7,096 bases of DNA from SAR324 cluster bacterium. GTDB taxonomy: Bacteria; SAR324; XYD2-FULL-50-16. The position numbers and the translations under genes are program-made. Numbering within the stretch: position 1 is the first letter of the stretch; each line of letters starts with the position of its first letter. The stretch spans positions 1 through 7,096 of the forward strand of contig NVSR01000093.1 of the NCBI GenBank assembly GCA_002401295.1, written 5' to 3'. Of this stretch, positions 1-5,508 are shown in pieces. Under the pieces are notes generated by a model. The model ran no database searches, was not told the origin of the DNA, and worked only from the letters and a program-made list of their open reading frames with translations.

Positions 1-2
1 AA

Positions 3-275
3 TTACGGACGACATCGTCCCTGTTCACAGCTTCCCGCTTTACATTGGATACTGTTATCACACCTGTCGCCCAACTCTTTGTTCCTCTCCACTTTTTTGA
101 TATAAATTCCCCCTGATTTTTGCTCTTTACTTTTTACGCACTGACGGTACCTGCTATTGTTACTACCATGAATATCCCGACAGATACTTTCTATTCTGGG
201 AACGCAGGAGCTGAGCAAAAAGAGTAGAAAACAAAAAGTGGCAAAATATCTCTTGTGCCATTGATGGATGGCCAT
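3..275 (-). CDS. Small cysteine-rich basic lipoprotein, function unknown
   Basis: This 90-residue protein starts with a basic stretch and a hydrophobic segment (about residues 10-21) ending in the lipobox LSSC, so Cys24 should be lipidated by the Lgt/LspA pathway and the protein anchored to a membrane facing the periplasm or cell surface. The mature part is short (67 residues), rich in Lys/Arg, and has six further cysteines at 32, 46, 72, 78, 83 and 88. The last four are spaced C-x5-C-x4-C-x4-C in a Gly-containing tail, a layout common in disulfide-stabilised secreted bacterial domains. The ATG start is supported by GGGAG six bases upstream (282-286). It lies 202 bp downstream of the AraC-family gene on the same strand. 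I do not recognise a family; the function is unknown. The stop codon sits at the very left edge of the window, so the gene is complete. Confidence 0.72.
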   Translation of the reverse strand: MAIHQWHKRYFATFCFLLFLLSSCVPRIESICRDIHGSNNSRYRQCVKSKEQKSGGIYIKKVERNKELGDRCDNSIQCKAGSCEQGRCRP

Positions 276-477
276 AACTATCTCCCAACTGAGTTTATTC
301 TGCTTCTATGGAATAGCGCAGTACTGTCCAAAAAACGGTGAGAATACAGTTTCGATTTTATCGAGCAATCAAGAGTTTGAAAAGGGAATTGAAAAGAGGG
401 GACACTACTTTTATAGGAGTCCTCAGACTGTTAACTGTTTTTCTGAAATATGAACGGTACCAGATGAATGATAAATC
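276..477. other. Intergenic region between AraC-type gene and small lipoprotein
   Basis: This 202-bp stretch holds no convincing gene. A weak imperfect stem (GAGGGGAC at 396-403 against GTCCTC at 419-424, two bases bulged) is followed on the minus strand by TTTTC and could be a poor terminator for the AraC-type gene. Short plus-strand frames crossing it have no ribosome binding site or recognisable protein and are not called. Confidence 0.4.
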
Positions 478-1302
478 TCAATCTGATTTTATTTGCAGTG
501 TTTTATTTTTTTTACGCCAGGCAGCGGGTGTTATTCCATAGGCTTTTTTGAACTTTCTGATGAAATGAGTCACGTCGTTCCAACCAACCTGAATAGCGAT
601 GTTATCTACCTGTTCATTGGTGTGGAGTAATCTTGAACAAGCTTCCGCTAAGCGGCTTCGAGCTATCCACTCACCCACGGAATAGCCTGTTCCTTTCTTC
701 ATCGTGGTAGCAAGGTAAGCAGGGCTCCGATGAATGGCCTCAGCGACATCTTTTAAGGAGATTGAGTTTAAACTCTGTTTTTGAATAAACTCTAATGCCT
801 TTGAAATAATAGATGATTTTCCGACGAAAAGTTGTGCTTCCATCTGGGATGCTTTTTTGACCTCATATAAAATTAGTGTCAACAGGCTTTTGACAACGTC
901 AAAAGAATCCGGCTTTGAAAGCCCGCTTTCATTGATTAACTCCTTCATCAGCCCGATGAAATACTCTCGACGGTCCTCAGGCAATTCAAATACAGGCAAC
1001 GCACCTAGCCTAATTTGCTGAAAAGGGGCCATTAGAGAATGACTCTCATCTAAGTTCAAACAGCCTGTACAAAAACCTAACCACCACACTCCCACATTTT
1101 CCCCTTCAAGAGTGCTATGAGGTACACCTGCCGGTACTAAGATTAACATGCCGGGTGTAATCCTGATTTCTTCTCCATGCTTAATTCTTAAGTTGCCCCT
1201 TTCTACTAAAGTGATGACATGCTCTGTATGAACTGCATGATGATGAGCGCAAATATCTTTGGAGAAATGATATCCCGCGCTTACTGTGTGTTTGGAATGC
1301 AA
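478..1302 (-). CDS. AraC-family transcriptional regulator (cupin sensor + double HTH)
   Basis: This is a 274-residue cytoplasmic DNA-binding regulator of usual AraC/XylS length. The N-terminal part (about 15-75) has the small beta-barrel sensor pattern, including the stretch ITPGMLILVPAGVPHS (48-63). The C-terminal part carries two helix-turn-helix units: SLKDVAEAIHRSPAYLA (182-198) and the signature region 232-263 with IAIQVGWNDVTHFIRKFKKA and the closing YGITPAAWR. The first codon is TTG at 1300-1302. An in-frame TAG lies three codons upstream and the next internal Met is residue 52, inside the sensor domain, so TTG with AAAAGG nine bases upstream is the best start. It diverges from a methyltransferase gene, which it may regulate along with itself; the ligand is unknown. 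A Cys-x-x-Cys (78, 81) and several histidines (20-22, 25, 28) in the sensor domain could matter for sensing, but this is speculative. Confidence 0.93.
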   Translation of the reverse strand: MHSKHTVSAGYHFSKDICAHHHAVHTEHVITLVERGNLRIKHGEEIRITPGMLILVPAGVPHSTLEGENVGVWWLGFCTGCLNLDESHSLMAPFQQIRLGALPVFELPEDRREYFIGLMKELINESGLSKPDSFDVVKSLLTLILYEVKKASQMEAQLFVGKSSIISKALEFIQKQSLNSISLKDVAEAIHRSPAYLATTMKKGTGYSVGEWIARSRLAEACSRLLHTNEQVDNIAIQVGWNDVTHFIRKFKKAYGITPAAWRKKNKTLQIKSD

Positions 1303-1458
1303 AATTTTCTACCTTTTAAGTAAATAGGTAAAAATAGGCCGATTTTAGAGAATAAACGACTCTATATTTCTTTATAATTAGCTGTCATTGTTTTAATCAG
1401 AGAACAAAAAGCCGAATTTTAATAATACAGATCAATAACTCATTCCAGGACTCATGTC
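1303..1458. promoter_or_regulatory. Divergent intergenic control region with repeated motifs
   Basis: This AT-rich 156-bp region must hold the promoters of both the AraC-type gene and the methyltransferase. GCCGATTTTA at 1338-1347 recurs as GCCGAATTTTA at 1411-1421 in the same orientation, 73 bp apart. A second pair, AAATAGG at 1322-1328 and 1332-1338, is spaced 10 bp start to start next to the AraC-gene ribosome binding site. A short inverted repeat TAGAG/CTCTA lies at 1346-1350 and 1360-1364. AraC-family proteins commonly bind direct repeats, so these are operator candidates. TATAAA-like and TAATAA-like hexamers occur on both strands, but I could not pair any with a good -35 box, so no promoter is pinned down. 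Confidence 0.4.
1312..1317 (-). promoter_or_regulatory. Ribosome binding site deciding a TTG start
   Basis: AAAAGG on the minus strand lies nine bases before the TTG at 1302. A TAG in the same frame at 1309-1311 rules out any longer protein, and no ATG is available before residue 52. The site therefore supports TTG as the initiation codon of the AraC-type regulator. Confidence 0.5.
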
Positions 1459-2160
1459 ATGCAAAACCAAAAATCAGCCATTGTTTTTAATAAAGAACTT
1501 GCATCTTCCTACGATCAGCAATTCTCTAAATTATCTCCCCTGCGCGATGCACTCCATTTGTTTCTCCGCATGGTGCTTTCCGAACTTCCTGCCAAGGCAA
1601 GAATTCTCTGCGTTGGTGCTGGAACTGGCTTGGAATTGTTTGACCTTGCGCAAGCATTTCCAGAATGGCAATTCACTGCTGTCGAGCCAGCGGCCCCCAT
1701 GCTGGATCTCTGCCGTCAGCGCGCAGAAAAGATGGGCATCACATCACGTTGTACTTTCCACGAAGGGTATCTTGATACGCTTCCCGAATCAGATGCTTTT
1801 GATGGGGCAACTTCTATTTTGGTTTCTCAGTTCTTGCTACAGCCAGAGAAGCGATGTGACTTTTTTCGTGAAATCGCCGCAAGACTACGTCCCAATGGGT
1901 ATTTGGTGAGTGCTGATTTAGCTTCCGATATGTCCACTGCAGCTTACAAAAGCCTTTTTGAGGTTTGGATACGGACACTGAAATATTCTGAAATGCCAGC
2001 CGAAAAACTTGAAATACTCCGTGCCTCATATGGCCGGGATATAGCCATACTCCCGCCAGAGCAAATTGAATCAATCATTGCATCGAGTGGATTTGATGCA
2101 CCCGTATTATTCTTTCAGAGCCTCCTCATTCATGCCTGGTATTCCAGGTTAGCTTCCTGA
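1459..2160 (+). CDS. Class I SAM-dependent methyltransferase
   Basis: This 233-residue cytosolic enzyme has the Rossmann-fold methyltransferase motifs in order. The glycine-rich SAM-binding motif I is ILCVGAGTGLEL (49-60), and the acidic residue ending strand 2 is Glu76 in TAVEP. The strand 4 region is FDGATSILVSQFLL (114-127), followed by LRPNGYLVSADL (143-154), the usual post-strand-4 helix and strand 5. An SYDQQF element (17-22) near the N terminus resembles the tyrosine-containing cap helix found in several small-molecule and tRNA-modifying family members. The substrate cannot be told from sequence. The start is ATG at 1459 with AGGA eight bases upstream; another ATG five bases earlier is in a different frame. 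It is transcribed away from the AraC-type regulator, which makes control by that protein likely. The next gene is convergent. Confidence 0.9.
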   Translation: MQNQKSAIVFNKELASSYDQQFSKLSPLRDALHLFLRMVLSELPAKARILCVGAGTGLELFDLAQAFPEWQFTAVEPAAPMLDLCRQRAEKMGITSRCTFHEGYLDTLPESDAFDGATSILVSQFLLQPEKRCDFFREIAARLRPNGYLVSADLASDMSTAAYKSLFEVWIRTLKYSEMPAEKLEILRASYGRDIAILPPEQIESIIASSGFDAPVLFFQSLLIHAWYSRLAS

Positions 2161-2319
2161 AACTGGGGGCTCAATAGTGCTGAAGTCAGAGACACTGCGC
2201 TTACTCCGACCTACTTGTGGAATCATCAGTTTTAAAGGGTGAGTTTTCCCCTCACCGAGCAACTACGACAAGGTATGAAAAAGCTCGGTGAGATTACCGC
2301 TGACTTGCCTGAGAGCAGG
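2161..2319. other. Convergent intergenic gap
   Basis: This 159-bp gap separates the 3' ends of the methyltransferase and the first large lipoprotein. It contains the strong inverted repeat annotated separately and a small hairpin CCTG-AGAG-CAGG at 2308-2319, just past the lipoprotein stop. No gene is supported. Confidence 0.5.
2251..2292. terminator. Perfect 10-bp inverted repeat, possible bidirectional terminator
   Basis: CTCACCGAGC (2251-2260) and GCTCGGTGAG (2283-2292) are exact reverse complements around a 22-base loop. The position between two convergent genes fits a shared terminator, but neither strand has a T-run after the stem, so a classic intrinsic terminator is not shown. CTCACC (2251-2256) can also pair with GGTGAG at 2238-2243, which offers an alternative smaller hairpin. 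Confidence 0.4.
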
Positions 2320-3627
2320 TTAGTTATACTTACTGAAGCGAACCAGATAATGGGGTGAGCTGGAAAGCGAAATTTCATCACTGCCCTGATGATAAATATT
2401 CAGAAGTGTTTCCGGAGAAACTTGCAGGTGTGCTTTAACGGTTTCATCACCCAACATATTTTCTTCTATAACGATGATAGGAACATTCTTGGAGTTGAGT
2501 TTAAAAGGCTCAAGCCAAGTCATCACTTGCCTTTCCGCTTCCTCCACACAGGAGGCCACGTCATAATAAAAATTACTTTTCCCGATGGTAATTTTCAATT
2601 CCATGTCTCCACTGCACTCAAAATCCAAGGGTTCGTTATCATCTGTTTTAGCTATGAAAGACAGTGTCACTTCAATGCCGGCAGTGAGCATTGCTTCGAT
2701 TGTTTTGATGTAATCCAGAGATTCTTTGATTCGATTCTTTTGTTCGGGAGTTAAAGGATAATCGTAATCCAGTATCTGTATACGAAAACTCCCCTGCAAA
2801 TAAAGAGCGATGTGTTGCTTTTCCCCTTTGATCTTATCTACGGTACTCAAGCGTTCCCTAGCCATGCCATCATCCACGACTAGTCCTTCAATGTCCGAAA
2901 AGATAGAACTGGTAATGCTTTCTCTTAAGGCTTTGCGCTGGGTCGGCATGTAGTATTTATTCCAGCTTTTATTCACCAGAGAAGGCATATTCTCTACTTT
3001 GGTAATACTCAGATTTTTATATAAATCATCAAAGGCTTGATTCACAAAAAATGGAAATGATTGGGATAGTTGCTTCGGAATACTACTGACCAGTAGACCA
3101 ATTTCAATGGTTTTATAAACCACTCCCTCTTTGGGGTTGAAAATCTCAACCTGAACAATTAGAGTTTCTTCATTCTCCTGAAAAAATTGACCTTTGATCA
3201 CTAAGTTGCTTTCTACTAAGGTGGCAAATTCTGAGGAGTCCATTCTCTGGCCTTCCGGTTGCTTGGCTAAGGCATTGCGGATTTTTTGCTGCTCAATAAA
3301 ACGGATGCTACTATTTGTCTGACTTGCCTGTGCTGAAGTCAGATTCAATAATTTGGAGGACAGATAAGAACTGAATTCAAGATTCCGATCGGTTGTTTTT
3401 TCTCTGATGTCCAAAACCGCAATATCAGGAATTGCCGGTAGCCCACCGGACCGCATACCTGTGCTGATGCCTTGTGAAATATCTTGAGCCAGCTTTTTGA
3501 GACCATCATCGAGGGGATAATATTTTCGCTCTTCTTTAAGTTTGGGGGCAGTACTAGAACAACTAATGAATGAAAAAATCGCGATAAAAATCACAAGAAA
3601 ACTTAAAGATTTCTGTTGCAGCCACAT
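2320..3627 (-). CDS. CsgG/FlgO-like lipoprotein, tandem copy A
   Basis: This 435-residue predicted lipoprotein has a hydrophobic signal (about 8-22) ending FISC, so Cys23 is the lipidation site; Phe at -3 is less usual than in the sister gene. Ser follows the Cys, which under the E. coli Lol rule favours the outer membrane. Residues about 68-175 match the CsgG/FlgO-type pattern: strand IAVLDI, helix YLSSKLLNL, FIEQQKIRNAL, then LVIKGQFF and VEIFNPKEGVVYKT. Residues 207-435 are not recognised; Cys338 and Cys360 could form a disulfide. A longer start at 3657 would be a TTG without a ribosome binding site. ATG at 3627 has AGGGGG six bases upstream and gives exactly the length of the neighbouring paralogue, so I chose it. 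Family members act in secretion, flagella or outer-membrane assembly, but no partner gene is present here, so the role is unknown. Confidence 0.85.
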   Translation of the reverse strand: MWLQQKSLSFLVIFIAIFSFISCSSTAPKLKEERKYYPLDDGLKKLAQDISQGISTGMRSGGLPAIPDIAVLDIREKTTDRNLEFSSYLSSKLLNLTSAQASQTNSSIRFIEQQKIRNALAKQPEGQRMDSSEFATLVESNLVIKGQFFQENEETLIVQVEIFNPKEGVVYKTIEIGLLVSSIPKQLSQSFPFFVNQAFDDLYKNLSITKVENMPSLVNKSWNKYYMPTQRKALRESITSSIFSDIEGLVVDDGMARERLSTVDKIKGEKQHIALYLQGSFRIQILDYDYPLTPEQKNRIKESLDYIKTIEAMLTAGIEVTLSFIAKTDDNEPLDFECSGDMELKITIGKSNFYYDVASCVEEAERQVMTWLEPFKLNSKNVPIIVIEENMLGDETVKAHLQVSPETLLNIYHQGSDEISLSSSPHYLVRFSKYN

Positions 3628-3633
3628 GAAGAA

Positions 3634-3639
3634 CCCCCT
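3634..3639 (-). promoter_or_regulatory. Ribosome binding site deciding the copy A start
   Basis: AGGGGG on the minus strand lies six bases before the ATG at 3627. The aligned position upstream of copy B carries AGGAG (5246-5250) seven bases before its ATG. The match between copies shows that the true start is 3627 and not the TTG at 3657. Confidence 0.7.
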
Positions 3640-3672
3640 GATAACAATAATGATCAAGAAGAGTCTCGATTG

Positions 3673-3692
3673 TTCGAGCTCGGATGGTCAAA
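3673..3692 (-). promoter_or_regulatory. Conserved upstream block, copy A
   Basis: On the plus strand this reads TTCGAGCTCGGATGGTCAAA and differs at only two of 20 positions from the block upstream of copy B. Read toward the gene it starts TTTGACC, which could serve as a -35 element, and contains the palindrome CGAGCTCG. It sits 45 bases before the ATG. No good -10 box is visible at the expected spacing, so it may be an operator and not a core promoter element. Confidence 0.4.
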
Positions 3693-3760
3693 TCCTAGAA
3701 TTGGATTATTAACAGATATGTGGAGAATGAATCACATCTGCCTGATTTCCATTATAAGCT

Positions 3761-3901
3761 TTACCAAAGAGGTGTAAAGTTTTTTGGGTCTATACCTTTC
3801 CACCAAAAACTCGAAGTTGTAGTTATCTCTTGCACTTCATTGGGCTTTCTTCTTTTTTTAAGAAACCTGATGATTCTAGTCTTGAAACTGCGTAAAGGCA
3901 A
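3761..3901 (-). CDS. Possible 46-residue basic peptide, uncertain
   Basis: A minus-strand frame begins at TTG 3901 with AGGAGG (3907-3912) five bases upstream, only 29 bases past the stop of lipoprotein copy B, and runs to TAA at 3761-3763. The predicted peptide has a strongly basic first half (RIIRFLKKRRK, residues 9-19) and a tryptophan-containing tail (FWWKGIDPKNFTPLW, residues 32-46). The good ribosome binding site and the position are in favour. Against it are the lack of any known family, the TTG start, and overlap of its end with the conserved block upstream of copy A, where copy B's counterpart does not keep the frame's stop. A chance open frame of this length is not unlikely. Confidence 0.18.
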   Translation of the reverse strand: MPLRSFKTRIIRFLKKRRKPNEVQEITTTSSFWWKGIDPKNFTPLW

Positions 3902-3930
3902 TCCACCCTCCTCTTTTTCTTTCAACTCCT

Positions 3931-5238
3931 TTAGTTATACTTGCGAAATCGAACCAAATATTGTGGTGAACCTGAAAGAGAAACTTCATCGCTGCCCTGA
4001 TGATAAATATTCAGGAGAGTTTCCGGAGAAACCTGCAGATGTGCTTTGATGGTTTCATCACCTAATATATTTTCTTCCACAACGACAATGGGAACATTTC
4101 TGACTTTGAGTTTAAAAGGGTCAAGCCAAGTCATCACTTGCCTTTCTCCTTCTTCGACACATGAAGCGATATCATAGTAATAATTATTCTTCCCAATGGA
4201 TATTTTCAATTCCATGTCTCCATCACACTCAAAATCCAAGGGATCATTATCATTGCTTTTGGCAATGAAAGCGAAAGTAATCTCAACACCTCTGAGCAGC
4301 ATCGCTTCAATTTTTCTGATGTAACTCATGGATTCTTTAACTTTAGCCTTTTGTTCCTGAGTTAAATGGTAATTATAATCAAGCACTTGTATGCTAAATT
4401 TTCCCTGCAAATAAAGAGAGAGGTGTTTTGTTTCAAGTTTGATATTCTCCACACTGCTCAACCGATCCTTAGCCATAGCATCACCGACAACCAATCCTTC
4501 AAGATCAGAAAAGATAGAATTGGTGATGCTTTCTCTTAAAGTTCTACGATGGTTTGGAGTGTAGTATTCGTTCCAGTTTTTATTCACTAAAGAAGGAATA
4601 TTCTCCAACTTTGCCTCACTCAAACTTTGATATAAAGTATCAAAAGCTCGATTCACAAAAAATGGGAATGATTGTGTTAATTGCTTGGGGATGCTGCTGA
4701 CTAACAGACCGATTTCAAGGGTCTTATAAACCGTTCCCTGTTTGGGGTTGAAAATCTCAATTTGAAGAATTACACTCTCCTCATTCTCCTGAAAAAAGCT
4801 CCCTTTGATTAACAAGTTGCTTTGTATCAGGGAAGCTAACATCGAAGAATCTATTTTTTTATCTTTCGGTTGATCAGCTAAGGCATTGCGAATTTTTTGC
4901 TGTTCAATAAAAAGGATACTACCTACTTCTTTACTCACTTGAGTTGAAGTCAGATTCAATAATTTGGAGGATAGGTAAGAACTGAATTCAAGATTTTGGC
5001 CGGTTGTTTTCTCTTCAATATCCAAAACCGCGATATCGAGAATTTCTGGAAGCCCACCGGATTTTATCCCTGTACTGAGACCCTCTACAATCTCCTGAGT
5101 AAGCTTTTTAAGTCCATCATCTAGTGGATAGTATTGCCTGACTTCTTTTAGCTTAGGGGACGTGCTACCACAGCCAATCAATAAGAGCATTGCTATAAAA
5201 ATAAGTAGGAAACCTGTAAGTCGTTGTCGTTGCCGCAT
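3931..5238 (-). CDS. CsgG/FlgO-like lipoprotein, tandem copy B
   Basis: This is the paralogue of the gene that follows it on the minus strand: 435 residues, about 71% identical (309 matches by hand), no gaps. The signal peptide ends in a textbook lipobox LIGC with Cys23, followed by Gly, consistent with outer-membrane sorting. The CsgG/FlgO-like part (about 68-175) contains IAVLDI, YLSSKLLNL, FIEQQKIRNAL, LLIKGSFF and EIFNPKQGTVYKT. Identity between the copies is highest at 81-100 (18/20), 111-120 (10/10), 171-200 (27/30) and 401-420 (19/20), and low in the signal peptide and at 101-106 and 121-134. Cys338 and Cys360 are also conserved. ATG 5238 has AGGAG seven bases upstream. Having both copies intact suggests both are functional, perhaps as subunits of one assembly or as variants for different conditions; that is inference. 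A 303-bp gap separates them, so each probably has its own promoter. Confidence 0.87.
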   Translation of the reverse strand: MRQRQRLTGFLLIFIAMLLLIGCGSTSPKLKEVRQYYPLDDGLKKLTQEIVEGLSTGIKSGGLPEILDIAVLDIEEKTTGQNLEFSSYLSSKLLNLTSTQVSKEVGSILFIEQQKIRNALADQPKDKKIDSSMLASLIQSNLLIKGSFFQENEESVILQIEIFNPKQGTVYKTLEIGLLVSSIPKQLTQSFPFFVNRAFDTLYQSLSEAKLENIPSLVNKNWNEYYTPNHRRTLRESITNSIFSDLEGLVVGDAMAKDRLSSVENIKLETKHLSLYLQGKFSIQVLDYNYHLTQEQKAKVKESMSYIRKIEAMLLRGVEITFAFIAKSNDNDPLDFECDGDMELKISIGKNNYYYDIASCVEEGERQVMTWLDPFKLKVRNVPIVVVEENILGDETIKAHLQVSPETLLNIYHQGSDEVSLSGSPQYLVRFRKYN

Positions 5239-5287
5239 AAGTTTGCTCCTGATATATAGAAGGAAGGTCGAAAAGAGCTACTATTAC

Positions 5288-5307
5288 TTCGAGCTCCAAT
5301 GGTCAAA
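5288..5307 (-). promoter_or_regulatory. Conserved upstream block, copy B
   Basis: The plus strand reads TTCGAGCTCCAATGGTCAAA, matching 18 of 20 positions of the block upstream of copy A. It lies 49 bases before the ATG, against 45 in copy A. Toward the gene it gives TTGACC followed 17 bases later by TAGTAG, a weak possible -35/-10 pair that copy A does not share. Confidence 0.4.
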
Positions 5308-5455
5308 ATATGGAATTTGGTGATTTACAGGCAGGTGCGGGATTGATGTTACCTGCTTGATTTCTTTTATCAGCTTACCCAGGGGGCTGTAAAGCTCTTT
5401 GAGCCATACGGTTCTGTGTGAATAATTGGTATTAAATCAGCGCATTTATTTGATA

Positions 5456-5490
5456 TAGTTGGATTATTATCTTACTCTATAATCCAACTA
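5456..5490. repeat. Perfect 12-bp inverted repeat
   Basis: TAGTTGGATTAT (5456-5467) and ATAATCCAACTA (5479-5490) are exact reverse complements with an 11-base loop. It lies 78 bases past the kinase stop codon and upstream of the lipoprotein pair. No T-run follows on either strand, so a standard intrinsic terminator is not shown; it may still end kinase transcription, stabilise the 3' end or be a protein-binding palindrome. Confidence 0.6.
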
Positions 5491-5492
5491 AC

Positions 5493-5508
5493 CCAGTAGA
5501 GAAACTGG
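5493..5508. repeat. Small hairpin beside the 12-bp inverted repeat
   Basis: CCAGT (5493-5497) and ACTGG (5504-5508) form a 5-bp stem with a six-base loop, two bases from the larger inverted repeat. On the minus strand it precedes the larger stem and lies 60 bases after the kinase stop. Confidence 0.4.

Larger units (their letters stand above)
2320..3796 (-). repeat. Tandem duplication unit, copy A
   Basis: This unit comprises lipoprotein copy A plus its upstream non-coding DNA. Homology to copy B ends abruptly at the stop codon on the 3' side and fades at about 3796 on the 5' side. Upstream, 67 of 100 bases at 3681-3780 match 5296-5395 without a gap (hand count). Confidence 0.8.
3628..3930. 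other. Intergenic region between lipoprotein copies
   Basis: This 303-bp stretch has two parts. About 3673-3796 is homologous to the DNA upstream of copy B and belongs to the duplicated unit. The remainder, about 3800-3930, is the 3' flank of copy B and has no counterpart elsewhere in the window apart from a possible small minus-strand frame (3761-3901). No clear terminator is seen after copy B. Confidence 0.6.
3931..5411 (-). repeat. Tandem duplication unit, copy B
   Basis: This unit comprises lipoprotein copy B and about 170 bases upstream. It lies head-to-tail with copy A, with an unduplicated spacer of about 135 bases between the units. The lack of indels across 435 codons suggests purifying selection on both copies since the duplication. 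Confidence 0.8.

Noticed and set aside
1454..1909. Plus-strand frame of 151 codons starting five bases before the methyltransferase
   Set aside because: It is an out-of-frame shadow of the methyltransferase; only the other frame shows SAM-binding motifs.
2236..2358. Plus-strand frame of about 39 codons over the convergent gap, with GTG at 2239 or ATG at 2275
   Set aside because: It is very short, has no properly spaced ribosome binding site, contains the inverted repeat and runs into the antisense of copy A.
2389..2754. Plus-strand frame of 121 codons
   Set aside because: It lies entirely antisense to lipoprotein copy A and has no family features.
3628..3657. Ten-residue N-terminal extension of lipoprotein copy A
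   Set aside because: The start would be TTG without a ribosome binding site, the extension has no counterpart in the paralogue, and ATG 3627 has a good site and yields an identical length of 435 residues.
3712..3740. Inverted repeat CAGATATGTG/CACATCTG at a position similar to the AGGCAGGT/ACCTGCTT stem in copy B, suggesting a structure kept by compensating changes
   Set aside because: When the two regions are aligned, the paired columns do not coincide and copy A needs a two-base bulge, so real covariation is not supported.
3720..4049. Plus-strand frame of 109 codons with a hydrophobic stretch, spanning the gap between the two lipoprotein copies
   Set aside because: Its second part is antisense to the 3' end of lipoprotein copy B, it has no ribosome binding site, and its first part lies in the duplicated upstream block where copy B does not keep the frame.
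5281..5439. Minus-strand open frame upstream of lipoprotein copy B that reads like the end of a protein
   Set aside because: It has no ATG, GTG or TTG in frame, the homologous sequence upstream of copy A carries an in-frame TGA, and substitutions between copies do not favour third codon positions.
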